The notes beneath the pieces are model-generated. The model was not told the DNA's origin and ran no database searches. It saw nothing but the letters and a program-made list of their open reading frames with translations. Position numbers and translations under genes: made by a program. A DNA stretch of 64,000 nucleotides from Chrysophaeum taylorii. Lineage: Eukaryota; Sar; Pelagophyceae; Pelagomonadales; Pelagomonadaceae. The stretch's first letter is position 1, and each line of letters starts with the position of its first letter. Below are positions 1-10,928 of the stretch, piece after piece. The stretch spans positions 1-64,000 of the forward strand of contig JAQMWT010000528.1 of NCBI GenBank assembly GCA_029834535.1, given 5' to 3'.

Positions 1-601
1 AAACTATTCTAAACACTCTGGTCTTCATTTTCTTTTTGTATCATCACGCATATTAATCATTATCATTCCAAGCCTTTCCTTCTACCCATATTATTATCAA
101 CCGCCGTCTTCTGATTACAACCCTACCAATAATGAAGCCGATGATCCTTCGTCTGAACATGAGCAGAGAGAAAATGTGTTTCCTCTGTAGTCTCGCCCTC
201 CCTTCTTGCTGTTCATAACCTTTCATCGTTGACCGCTCTTACTAAGAAGACTCCAACCCCAACCTAACACTAAAGCTTTCGTTTTTTCGACGTCGTATTC
301 AAACGAAACAACGGCTCTTGCGTGGCTGGCTGGCCACTTCACTTCATGTGACTTCTGCAGTCCACCACCATTTCTCCAGATATCCTCATTGCCTTGCCCA
401 TTCTAGACATCTCGAGGGGGTGTCCTACCCCTTATTATTCCGTCCGTTGAGAATGCGATGTCTCCCTTACCCTTATTTTTTCCTCTTACTACTACGCAAA
501 CAATTAGTCCTTTTCCTCTGATTTGCCGCGCAGGCTCATCAACATATGGTCTAGCGACGTCCCCGTAGGCCTGTAGGATGATGTACCCTTGTTCCCTGAA
601 C
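1..601. other. No gene recognised
   Basis: A+T-richer opening stretch with stop codons in all frames and no recognisable motif. I see no RNA gene or repeat in it. Confidence 0.4.
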
Positions 602-787
602 TTAACCTGCCAGAAGATGGTTCTTCCGTGACTTTTTATACTGCACCAGATTTATAAAACCTCCTTTTGATTGTGGGAAAAAAGGTCGAGGCCAGTCATA
701 GCCTTCCATCGGCGCTGGAGGGCACTCCGCTGGTCGCGGCGGGTCGCGTCGTCGAGGAGGGCTGCCGCTTCTTCGAGGACGTCCCGG

Positions 788-818
<31 letters not shown>

Positions 819-1523
819 ACGGCGGGGATTTGAGGGGTAATGGTTTCGATGGCACGACCCTCTTCTTTGTCATCACCAACGGTTTTGGGGTCTCGGTGGG
901 GGTAATCGTCGTTTTCGTTCGAGGAGGACGTCTTCTTCTCCGCCGTTCCTTTCGCTCTTTCGCGCGAATCAAATCCTCCACTTCTTCCGATACCCGCATT
1001 GGCGCCTTCCGAATGCACAAAAACTCCGTCTCGCGACACGCTTTCGCGCCGCGCTGCAACAACAGCCTCGCTAGATCCAGATTTCCCCAACGAGATCGAG
1101 GGGAGCGTGGCCGGCCTTGTCGACGTGATTGACGTCCGCGCCGTTATCCAGAAGAAACTCGACCAGCTCAAGCCTTGCCCGCGGGCCGCACGCGGTCGAC
1201 AGCGACGACTGGCCGAGCTCGTTGACATGCTGCGGATCCGCGCCGGCGCGGACAAGCATCTTGCAGAGGCGGAGATTGCGCCTGCGAACGGCATAATGCA
1301 GAGGCGTATTCTTGAAATCGTTCGAGTTTCCGATGCGCGGGTCTCCCCTTGGCTCAGCAGCCCGTGGATCTCGATCAATCCCCCAGTCCGACACTCCTCG
1401 TACAGGGACACGCCGTCGCTGTACGGCGGCCCATACTTCGCAAACAAGTACGAATCTAATATATCCATCATTCTTTCCAACGGACCGCTGACTATTTCGA
1501 CTACTACGAAAGGCTAACCTCAA
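602..1523 (-). pseudogene. Ankyrin-repeat protein gene, broken into three frames
   Basis: Read on the minus strand, an N-terminal piece beginning MERMMDILDSYLF gives way in another frame to two ankyrin units: 'NTPLHYAVRRRNLRLCKMLVRAGAD' type helices, then 'LELVEFLLDNGADVNHVDKAGHAPLDL'-like sequence split over the text. A third frame continues with 'LDLARLLLQRGAKA', then a basic stretch and a Ser run coded by a (GAC)n tract at about 788-820. The C-terminal end (RDVLEEAAALLDDATRRD) looks like real helix. Ankyrin units mediate protein binding, and the partner is unknown. The two frame changes lie near 1330 and 1085. Either the gene is decayed or the assembly has short indels there. I favour a recent pseudogene because all three parts still look protein-coding. 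Confidence 0.6.
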
Positions 1524-4230
1524 AGCTTAGATTGGCGGGGCTGAGACCATGAATGGAGCAGCGGTGTAAGGTGGGGGGTCTAGCCTAACCGTCCAGGCGC
1601 CGGGGGTGCAGAACTGGCGGCGGCCGAGAGACAGACAGACAGACGTAGGGGCAACAAGCTGGCGTTTCTGTGCGTCTTGGCGCTCCCTGAAGTGCGCCTG
1701 TGCGCAATGCCGCTGCCGGAGGGGCTGCACCGCCTTCGACATACCGCTGGAAGGAGACGGGCCCGCTCACGGTGGTGCACCGTGATGGAGAGACGTCGGC
1801 AGAGGCGCGTTGTCTGAGCCGCCGTGGCTGCCGCGAGGGAAGGGATGGGATGGGATGGGACGGGATGGGACGGGATGGGATGGGACCGGATGGGAAGGGA
1901 GGAGCACCCTCCATGAGGCCGGTGTTGATGCCAATTTGACGGGCAACACGGTGGAGAAGACCATGTAGATTGTCACTACCCTCCGCGAAATTACCAACTA
2001 CAAACCCCGGCAAGCACTCGGGGTCCAAACTCCGAGAGGCGCTCCCCGCGAGGCTGCCGCAGAATTTCCTGTCCGCGTACGCAGCGTGCTGCGCGACCTA
2101 TTCGCGTTGGATGTCGTTGGCCCGTTGCTCGTCGACCGGGCTCGGGGTGCTGCCATAATTCGCGGCGGCGATCGATATTAGTGGTCGGATACCAAGACGA
2201 TCGTTTTTTTGCCCTCGGCGGAGACCGCCCGGAGGCGTCGTTCCCGGTGGCTCCGCGATTGAAAAGTCAGGAACGGGCCTCGACGCGGACTCGAAAGAAC
2301 GGAAAGCACGCCGGGCGAGGGGTTGGCAACGCAATTCCAGAACAACAAGCCCGAGGGCTCGACCGTGTGCCGGACGCCCCCTTCGCGCATACGAGACCAC
2401 TCAACACGCAAAGCATCGAGTCGTCGTGCATACGCAGGACCGAGCTGCGGTTGACCGAGCGCGATTGTCCGCGAGCAAGACGTTGCCGTACGGGTCGTCG
2501 AGAACCCGCTGGGTGTCTGTCGCCAAGAATGCCACGCCCCTGACAGCGGTACGCAGGCCGGCGACGGCACCCCGAAGAGAAGTTGCCACAACGACTTCCG
2601 GCGGGAAGTCGCTGGTCGAGAATATGCCTAATCTCGGGCACGAAGGTCCACCTCGAAGCGCTCGACGCCAAGAGCCTCGCGTTGTCTCGCCACGACCCGC
2701 TGCACCTTCCCGTACGTACGGGCTCCGGCCGATATGTCAATGCCCGCGCATTGTACTACTGGAGCGGCCAATGGGCCCTCGTCAGGCCTCCCGGCATTAG
2801 GCTGCAAACGGCTCCAAGCGCCACAGAAGAAAAAGAAAAGAAAAGGCGAGCAAGGACGTTGGTTGGGACGCCGCAAGGGGCGAGCTCATGTTGGCTTTGT
2901 CGTCAAAAGAGCTACGCCCCAGCAAGGGCGCGAACGCAGAAGCCGCGCACTGTGCCGCCCATTCCCGGAGAGCGGCTGAGCATGCGGGGGAGGACCGGGA
3001 TAGTGACTCTACTGAAAGCCGCCGCGAGACTCACACGAGACGCAAATCTATGGGGCCGAAGAAGAAAACGACCATGCTGCGTGAATCCAAGCGCGCCTTT
3101 CTTGTTCTTACTACCTCTCGTTGCTGTGATTTAGATGACAGAACTGTATGTTGTGGGATCCGGGACGTGAATGACATTGGATATACACCCTTTTTCCCCT
3201 GGAAACCACCGCCAAACCCAACTACGGGACATGGATGCATGCTCGTTCGTGATTGTTTACCCCACCAACTCGACCATGTCCTCGTGGGCCGTCTGGATCG
3301 CTTTTTGATGCAGGTGTCGCATTACCGATTCTTATCAGCGCTCGAGTGCATCGCTCGATTTTTTGCAGATGCGACTGACTTTTTCGGCCGAACAATGGAC
3401 GAAAAAGCCAGTCTTCGCTGTTCAAAAGCTGACCCGTGCGGCCAGGAATTGGTCGCGCCGTGCACGCGCAACCACGCGGGCTCCGCGTGCACCCAAAGGT
3501 GGAAACAGCGGCGCGAGTGACGGCTTCTGCCTCTGCTGAACCGCACGACTCGGCTGCTTTCGGAATATTCACGGCAGCAGCATCCTCGGCGCGCCGGTTG
3601 CTCCTCACTCCTCGGTGAGAGTTGCTCGCGAAGGGCGTGGTACAGTTAAACGAACGCTCGATCTGCTGCTCTATGATGACGCGTGACGGGCTGGGGATCG
3701 TGAGGTGGCACGAAGCGATATACGGGAGATGGTCGGGCGTCTTAAGAGCGGCGGATTGTGCAAGGATAGGTCGTCACGCCTGACACTCCTGCGCACAAGC
3801 CGGATGGTGCGCCCTGTTCGACACCGCAGGAGGAAAATGCCGAAGCGTTCACGTTTTGCGAAGATTTGTCACCGCCAGGACGCATAGGTCATTGAGGATA
3901 TAGATCAGCGGCCAATCCGTGATGATGAACTTGGTGCTGTACCGTCAGATGACGGACGAGATTCGTCATGCCGTGGGGCGGCGGCAGCCCAATCTTCGAG
4001 CTCCAGGAGCATCGGGCGTTCGATATGGTGGCTGGTCGTCAGAGCAAGTTTAGGATCCTCAGAACAGTAGTGCATGATATAGGGCGGAAGCACGGAATAT
4101 ATATCAACCTTCTTGGTATGTATTTAGCCGAAGAATACGAGGTGACCTTTCTTTCTTTCGCCCTACCTATCGCGGCGCGTGATGATCCTCCGAGGTTTTC
4201 TTTGCTCGCTCGAAGATTGTCTTGAACATC
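1524..4230. other. Unresolved stretch, weak coding-like islands
   Basis: No gene can be supported. On the minus strand around 2180-2800, several overlapping frames read like fragments of an old protein (for example AVRGVAFLATDTQRVLDD), but none is long or recognisable. A G-rich pentamer tract lies at 1845-1895. Near 1525-1540 a short match to the Helitron internal phrase 'cttagattggcgg' is present, possibly a stub of that family. Confidence 0.3.
1845..1895. repeat. (GGGAT/GGGAC)n pentanucleotide minisatellite
   Basis: About ten imperfect copies of a G-rich pentamer, strongly strand-asymmetric, so it could fold into G-rich structures. It lies in non-coding DNA. Confidence 0.85.
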
Positions 4231-5133
4231 ATCATACGTCTCGGTGTCATGTCGGCCGCGCTCGAACACGAATTGCAAAGGGACATTCGGGCGGAACGGG
4301 GGAACTGCCGACGACGTTCAGCCGGAAGATGGCATTGTGATCACGGAATGGAATTCGTGGGTTCTATTCGTTTGTAATATCGAAACGTAGCAAAACGCCT
4401 CATGATGATAGCGTTCTGTATACAAGTGCCGTTTCCCGTCTCCGGCGCTACCGCCTCGACTCCATCATCGGCGTTAAGCAGGGTGATGTCCTAGGTCTTT
4501 ACGGAGGCGGCCTTGACCATTTCATGACGACGACGACGGCGGCGTGAAGGATCGGAAACCACGTTTTCAAGACGAAGCACGATGATGTACTCACGTCGCT
4601 ACAACGCGAAAACGCGGCACGGAGGAAGTCGAAGAGTCAGCGTTGGGGTATGGAAGTCCACGCGGGTGACCGCCAAGCAGGGAAGAGTCGAAATCCGAGA
4701 TATTGTTTGTCGCCAAGCCAGGCATTCTTCACAATGACCCGACAACCTACGATGGGGCCGACGGCCTCCGACATACCTTCGCTGTGCGGAATCATGGTGC
4801 CTAACCCAGGTTGTCTACTTCTACGATGCTGCTTTCACGCGCAGTGTGCGCGCGCGATCGATGTGCCGCGTTACTGTACGTCGCCAGCGTCATATCAAAA
4901 CTTCGAACCATCTTCCCCAGCGCCTCGGCCTGGAGACTATCGACATCTACATTTCGTGCCGACAACTTAACGTTCTTACAACGAACGACCTGGTTCTACT
5001 CCCTCGCTCAAAACCGTGATGTTGCGACAAGAAATCATCTCGTCCTCCCTTTCTACCTCCCCATCTCATCGCCCGGTGACTCTAATCCCGCGCGCCATGG
5101 CATGATTATTGGGCTGGCCTCTAGTTAGTGGTT
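4230..5133 (+). mobile_element. Possible LINE reverse-transcriptase remnant
   Basis: In the plus frames around 4471-4497 the peptide GVKQGDVLG appears. It resembles the 'GV(R/K)QGDPLSP' block of non-LTR reverse transcriptases. It is preceded by IIIRL-like sequence and followed some 330 bp later by VYFYDAAFT. No complete YxDD active site is readable and the frames are interrupted, so this would be an old, dead copy. The last 60 bp match a second place in the window (47966-48055), which fits a dispersed 3' end. It could instead be chance similarity in anonymous DNA. Confidence 0.28.
5068..5133 (+). repeat. Dispersed repeat E, copy 1
   Basis: The phrase 'tcatcgcccggtgactctaat' and, further on, 'ttgggctggcctctagttag' recur in the same order and orientation at 47966-48055. 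The identity is obvious by eye at both ends, with the middle diverged. It is probably the 3' end of a dispersed retroposon. Confidence 0.55.
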
Positions 5134-6489
5134 CGTGTTATTAAACAACCTGCTCGATTACGTCTGCGAGCAAAAAAGGCCGTGGCGTATATTTAAGGAG
5201 GAGAAGAGCACGTCCAGAATTAGTACATCTTGGAGAAGTTTTTGTGCCGACATATGACGAAACAGGCGACCCTCAGTCTACTGACACAAAATAGGAAAAA
5301 CTTAAAAGATTCTCAAAAAAATGTTTACGAGCGAGCGACGCGCGGGAGATAACAATTTGACAGCGTTGATTGACTACTGGCAAACACAATTCTCCTTTAA
5401 TTCTGTCTCTTCAAGTAAGAAATTCTTGCAGAACGAACATATGTGCAATCTGCACCGCCGTGCGCCCCACAACTTCCGCGACAAACAGCGACGTGTCGAA
5501 AAACGTCTTTGCAGCCAGAGCTGCCCCAAGTGGGGAGCAGCCAACACGTTGATGATACCTTCGACTCGCACTGCAAGCAATATTTTTGAACTTCATCGTA
5601 CGTCGTGGGTCCTTTTGTTTCTGATTGTGATGTTCAATGTTCGCGTGCGAAGCTTTTTCATTTATGGACGTTGGGGTGGTGTATTCATTAACAAATAACT
5701 CGTGGTGTAATAACTGCATAGCGAGTCCGCGTCAGTAAATCGCTGACTCTCTTGCGGTCCGCGTCTGAAAAAACGCCGTGGTGATTCTTTCGTTTCGGGC
5801 GATGCGCCGGCCTATAGCAAACGCAACGCTCCTGCTGACTACTGGAAGTTTAAAGCGAAGAAATAGCGTTTCTGGCGCGAGTCGATGTCGTTTGAAGTGG
5901 GCATATCATAGGCACTCGTAGTAGGGTTGCTGCAGCAGTATCAAAGTTCGTTCAACGCACGAAGCGACCCTACGCAGCACGGAACGGTCGGCATCACGCG
6001 ACAACAACACTGAACAACGTAAGGGTCATCACTTATTGTACCGAACGATCGCGCGCCAACGGGGTAGCCACGCGTCGATCAGTTGATCGTGGTATTTGCA
6101 GCGTCCGCGCGTGTCAACACCCGAGTAATAAAATTATCTGGGCGCACTCCTTACTTCAAATCATCAATGCTGCCACGAAACGTCCAATCTGTTTATTTTA
6201 AGGCGCGCGCGCGATATCTTGGGACATCAGAGCGCGCTTAGAAACAGCAGAATATTGTCGTCTCTCTTTGAACAGTACCCATTCTCGCAGAGAAGTCATC
6301 TTTGTGATTGCCGCGAATTGGAGAGTCTTTCTTCTTCGAGCTTCGTTGATCCACCTCTTGATCTCTTCAAGCATCAAAACCTCGTTTTGTCGACGGATCG
6401 TTGTTTTTGCGTTCGTAAAAAAAAAAATTTCCCTGATTTCTTTACTTTCCCTGTTTTACATTACTTTACTGTCGTGCCAACGCCGATTT
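5134..6489. other. No gene recognised
   Basis: Short frames only. No conserved motif, tRNA or terminal repeat was seen. The right part may be the 5' non-coding end of the neighbouring hAT relic. Confidence 0.3.
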
Positions 6490-7438
6490 AGACGATGTCT
6501 GCGTTACGGACCCCGCATGCAACGGCCAGGCCGGGTCCTGAAGCGGAGCAGTCGCCGCCGGTGGTGTGTCACAACGTGGAGGATGAGAGCGAGGGTGATG
6601 CTGATGACGACGGTGAGGAGGAGGAGGAGGAGGACGGCAACGCCTTTCTGGTGCCCAGGGACCAGTACGGCGACAACCCACCACGAATTTAAGGGGGGCA
6701 ACGTCAATTCCTCTGCTAGAGGACCAGCAGCAGCAAACTGGGGGATTCAATTCGGAGGGGGCGACGCCGGAGTTAGTTCAATGTGGAGTTCGAACGCGTC
6801 TTCGTGAACTGGGTCCAGCACGCTCGCAGTACTGATTGGCCCACGCAGTTTCCTGACGACCTCTCGGAGAAATGTCTCCTAAACCATCAGGATCCCCAAG
6901 CTCCTGGACCTGATGATGGCTCAACGTCGGCAAGCTCTACGCGTGAATCGAAGGCAACCACCTTCCGGACATGGTGCGATGTTCGAAGGGCAGTATCGGT
7001 GCGCTGCCTGCTGAGAGCTTCTGCGAGCGCATCATCTCAGTTGCCAACATCGTTATGACCGAGGGCGACGTGGAGCTTGCTTGTGTTCACCCTGCGCACG
7101 AACAAGGAATTTATTAAGTGGGCTCGAAACATGTACGGCCACATGGATCCTCAAGAAGTTGTTCAAGTCTGAGATCATTCCCCTTCGACGAAAACTTCGA
7201 AGAAGACGACGACGACGATTAGTCCACCAAAATAACCACCAAAACTTATTCCAGTCGCTCTTGACGCAGCTGTTGTTTGTGTAAGGCACGAGGTTGGCAC
7301 TGGAATCGTAGCGATGCACCAAACTAATTTTCAGCACGAGCAGCCTTTACATTACTTTAAGCGACACCCCGTTGTTGTATATTGCCCGATCTTTACTTTA
7401 CGTATTACTTTATTCAAAAAGTGTGTAATGTAATGTGT
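6490..7438 (+). mobile_element. hAT-type transposase relic, copy 1
   Basis: An acidic stretch (Asp/Glu run near 6580-6640) is followed by fragments in several frames that match the other three hAT relics of this window. The shared parts are 'LSEKxL', 'RTW', 'RRAxPAESFCERIISxANIV' and 'TLRTNKEFIK'. The 'SFCERIISVANIVMTEG...L..N' string resembles the C-terminal hAT dimerisation motif ('S..SER.FS.AG.I.T...L..N'). The copies also share a 3' tail containing 'gcccgatctttac' and ending 'gtgtgtaatgtaatg'. Many frame breaks are present, so it is dead. It abuts Helitron copy 1 exactly. Confidence 0.5.
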
Positions 7439-8486
7439 CCTAACTACTAATCGACAGATGTTTGTCTGTCTGTCTGTCTGTCTGTTTGTTTGTTTGTTTG
7501 TCCCTCGATTTAGGGTAAGGATCAGGTAGGTGCGAGAGTAAGGATCAGTTAGGCGCGAGAGCCAGACAGTGATCCTCCAAGCCGTCTACGGCGACCTCGC
7601 AGACTATTTCCACGACCCGCGGCGGCTCTTTTAGCCAGCGCGCCATTCTCACGCCCCGTCGAAACGATGTTGTCGATGCTGACAACGCGCGCATGACCGC
7701 GGCCTTTTTCCCGGAGACGAGGCGTCGGAGTTCTTTTCGGCCGACTAGGTTGGGTCGGAAGCCGACGCCTCGCTCTTTACAGTCGAGTTTTCAACTCCCT
7801 GACAACCAACGGCATGCTGACTTTGATCGCGAGCTTAATGTCTTCGCAACCTCGACCCGTCGCACGGCCACTGCAACGGTACCAGATACATGATCGATCG
7901 TGTCGTTGTCACCGAGGCTCCTCCAACCTGTATCCCTTAAGGCCGGCCTACGCCAAACGATCAACAAGAGCCAGGGCCAGACGCCCCGCGAGGTCGGCGT
8001 CCTCTTCCCAAGCCCGTCTTCTGCCACGTCCAGCTCTACGTGGCTCTCTGTCGATCGGCATCCCCGAGGATATACTCATCTGGGTCGACGACTCCACCTT
8101 ACCCCACACGTGCTGCGCAATACCGATAAGCCCCCTCCCGGCGTCTACACGCGCACTGTAGGTGAACTTACTGGGACCACGTGAACTTACAGGGGTTGGA
8201 GACTGGGACTAGGTGAACTGAGTGACCAGGTGAAACTGGGACCAGGTGAACATACTGGGGTTTTTAGAGTAAAGGGTTTTAGAGTAAACTCAAAGGTTGG
8301 CGGCGCGTGCGGATCAAAGCAGCTTAGATTGGCGGAGGCGAGAGCGACGAGCTCAAGGGAGTTGGTGTGAGCTAGGTGAACTTACTGACCAGGTAACTAA
8401 CTAAACTTATACGAAACTTACTGGGACCAGGTGAACTCTCTGGGGTTAGAGATTGGGACTAGGTGAACTTACTGGCCTGCACTTGT
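7439..8486 (+). mobile_element. Helitron-like element, copy 1
   Basis: This is one of four copies in the window. It begins 'cctaactactaatcgacag', followed by a (GTYT)n microsatellite, and ends '...ctggcctgcacttgt'. The interior codes, in broken frames, for the C-terminus of a PIF1-type helicase. 'AILTPRRNDVVD' lies near 7645-7680, and 'QTINKSQGQT' at about 7953-7984 is the Helitron helicase motif preceding the 'GVLLPxPVFxHxQLYVAL' block. The 3' part is a minisatellite of 'aggtgaacttactgg' units. It has no Rep or helicase N-terminal part, so it is non-autonomous. Copy 2 follows with no spacer. Microsatellite-bearing Helitron derivatives are known as Helentron/HINE types, and this placement is inferred. 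Confidence 0.75.
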
Positions 8487-9559
8487 CCTAACTACTAATC
8501 GACAGATGTTTGTCTGTTTGTTTGTTTGTTTGTTTGTTTGTCTGTCTGTCCCTCGATTTAGGGTAAGGATCAGGTAGGCGCGAGAGTAAGGATCAGGTAG
8601 GCGCGAGAGCCAGACAGTGATCCTCCAAGCCGTCTACGGCGACCTCGCAGACTATTTCCACGACCCGCGGCGGCTCTTTCAGCGCGCCATTCTCACGCCC
8701 CGTCGAAACGATGTTGTCGATGCTGACAACGCGCGCATGACCGCGGCCTTTTTTTCCCGGAGACGAGGCGTCGGAGTTCTTTTCGGCTGACTAGGCTGGG
8801 TCGGAAGACGACGCCTCGCTCTTTACAGTAGAGTTTTCAACTCCCTGACAACCAACGGCATGCTGACTTTGAGCGCGAGCTTAAGGTCTTCGAAACCTCG
8901 ACCCGTCGCACGGCCACTGCAACGGTACCAGATACATGATCGATCGTGTCGTGTCACCGAGGCTCCTCCAACCTGTATCCCTTAAGGCCCGCCGACGCCA
9001 AACGATCAACAAGAACCAGGGCCACAAGAGCCAGGGCCAGACGCCCCGCGAGGTCGGCGTCCTCTTGCCCAAGCCCGTCTTCTGTCACGTCCAGCTCTAC
9101 GTGGCTCTCTGTCGATCGGCAACCCCGAGGATATGCTCTTCTGAGTCGACGACTCCACCCTACCCCACACGTGCTGCGCAATACCGATAAGCCCCCTCCC
9201 GGCGTCTACACGCGCACTATAGGTGAACTTACTGGGACCAGGTGAATTTACTGGGGTTGGAGATTGGGATTAGGTGAATATAGTGACCAGGTGAACTTAC
9301 TCGGACCAGATGAACATACTGGGGGTTTTAGAGTAAACTGAAAGGTTAGCGGCGTAAGCGGATCGAAGCAGCTTAGATTGGCGGAGGCGACAGCGACGAG
9401 CTCGAAGGAGTGGTGTGAGCACGAGTGGGTTTACGCCGAACTTACTGGGGTTAGAGATTTGGACTAGGTGAACTTACTAACCAGGTGAACTTACTAGGAC
9501 CAGGTGAACTTACTGGGGTTAGAGATTGGGACTAGGTGAACTTACTGGCCTGCACTTGT
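8487..9559 (+). mobile_element. Helitron-like element, copy 2 (head-to-tail with copy 1)
   Basis: It has the same start, microsatellite, helicase remnant and terminal minisatellite as copy 1. The helicase C-terminus is cleaner here: from about 8936 one frame reads through 'LKARRRQTINK...SQGQTPREVGVLLP' to 'PVFCHVQLYVALCR'. A small in-frame duplication, 'NQGHKSQGQ', lies inside the motif. The direct head-to-tail junction with copy 1 is what rolling-circle replication or nested insertion at a copied end would give. Confidence 0.75.
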
Positions 9560-9754
9560 AGTTGCTTAACTCAAAGTAAATGCAGAACCCTGACTTTCAA
9601 TAAAAGCGCCTGCTTGAAGTGTCTATATTTATGCGTTGGTCGTCCAAGCGAAAACCTGGGAATTAAAAAATTCCCTGGGGGGACTGTGAATGAATGAATG
9701 AATGACCCAGCAGGGATCTTAGATTCAGGGTAATAAGAAGACCAGCTTTTAGAA

Positions 9755-9960
9755 GTCATGACGTCACCTCTTGGCAAACGTTGGTGCAGACTGGCCACGT
9801 AGCATCCCCCCCGTCTTGGTCCGATGCTGCACACAACACGAATACCACCGGCTAGAAACACCAGCGCCCAGCATGGCGGAGCGACCACTGCGGCCTCGAC
9901 GAGGTCGATCTTTGCCGCTGCTTTTAAGAAGGTGCTTACTGGGACTTTTAGAGTGCCTTG
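9755..9960 (+). pseudogene. Stub of the 'MAERPLRP' ORF family
   Basis: A TGACGTCA palindrome at 9759-9766 precedes an ATG at about 9873 that starts MAERPLRP. The DNA for the next 20 codons is clearly related to the ORF at 18387 in element D2 and to the minus-strand start at 14117 in D1. After that the frame is lost. It is a detached 5' end of the same gene family, without visible inverted-repeat ends here. Confidence 0.5.
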
Positions 9961-10928
9961 AACCTCCAGTGTTCTGGAGATGGCGTGCACGGCGTGTGCC
10001 GTATCCAGCTAGGATTTCAGCGAAGAGACGAGGAATGGTGGCCTCGAGACACCGCAAGGAGCGCGCGCACGAACCGTCCAAGCAAACAACCCCAAAACTC
10101 TGGCCGTAGCAGCGTAGCCATCAAGCACGAGGTGCGCTTCCCGAACCATTCGAGGTCGTCACTCTCAGTGCAGATCGTAGCAAGGTTATGCTCTCTCTAC
10201 CTGAGTTCCACAAGCCGCGCTGCACGGTTCAGCGGTGAGCGCCAGAACCAGGCGCTCAACAAAGCCCGGCGGTGTTCCAAAGCTGCTCGAGGGCCCTATC
10301 ATGGCACGCCGACACCAAACCCCACGGCGCGCGCCAGTGGCTCGAGGGGGGGCTGCCGCGTCATCAACACCACGGGGCATCGAGCACGCACTCAGACCGA
10401 TTATCGTGCCCTTCCGCGGTGCCAAAGCCCGCGGCGGACTCGAAGCCCACTCACTACCTCGTCAGTTCCCACTATTCCTGGCGTCTGAGAACCCACCCCA
10501 CCACCGAGCGCGCGAGAGTCGGGGGGTTGCAGCCGCGCGGGCTTCGAACTCGTTAAACACGGCGACCCGGTCCTCCTCGGCAGACTTGTCCTCGAGCGAC
10601 GTAGGGATCGATCGTATCAAACGGTGTCGGAGAGAGTTCGGAACATAAGAAGAGACTCGCGTCGTTGCGGAATTCCTACGCCCAGGAACGAGAATATCGA
10701 GCTGATTTTGGCATTTCCCGAGTCCAATAAGGATCCTTTTAGACTTTCTTCTTCTAGCGTTCAAGTTCCGACACTAGTCGTACTGCCCTCGACGGCACTG
10801 GCTACGTAGAAAGTGTCGTCGACGTCACAAAATAATTAACAAACCTAGGATGTAGTACTCAAGTCAAGACACACGCGAAGGAGACAGGGTGGTAAGGGTG
10901 ATAAGAAGAGATCCGTTGCAGGAGGTCG
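9961..10928. other. No gene recognised; minus-strand coding-like text
   Basis: Around 10190-10760 minus-strand frames are long for their length but contain no recognisable domain. TerC upstream sequence occupies the right end. I see no clear TATA box. Confidence 0.3.

Noticed and set aside
671-1132. Plus-strand ORFs opposite the ankyrin gene
   Set aside because: Low-complexity Asp run and no domain. The minus strand carries the ankyrin signature.
7440-7500. CRISPR-like or direct-repeat array in the TCTG/TTTG tract
   Set aside because: It is a simple tetranucleotide microsatellite inside a Helitron in a eukaryotic genome.
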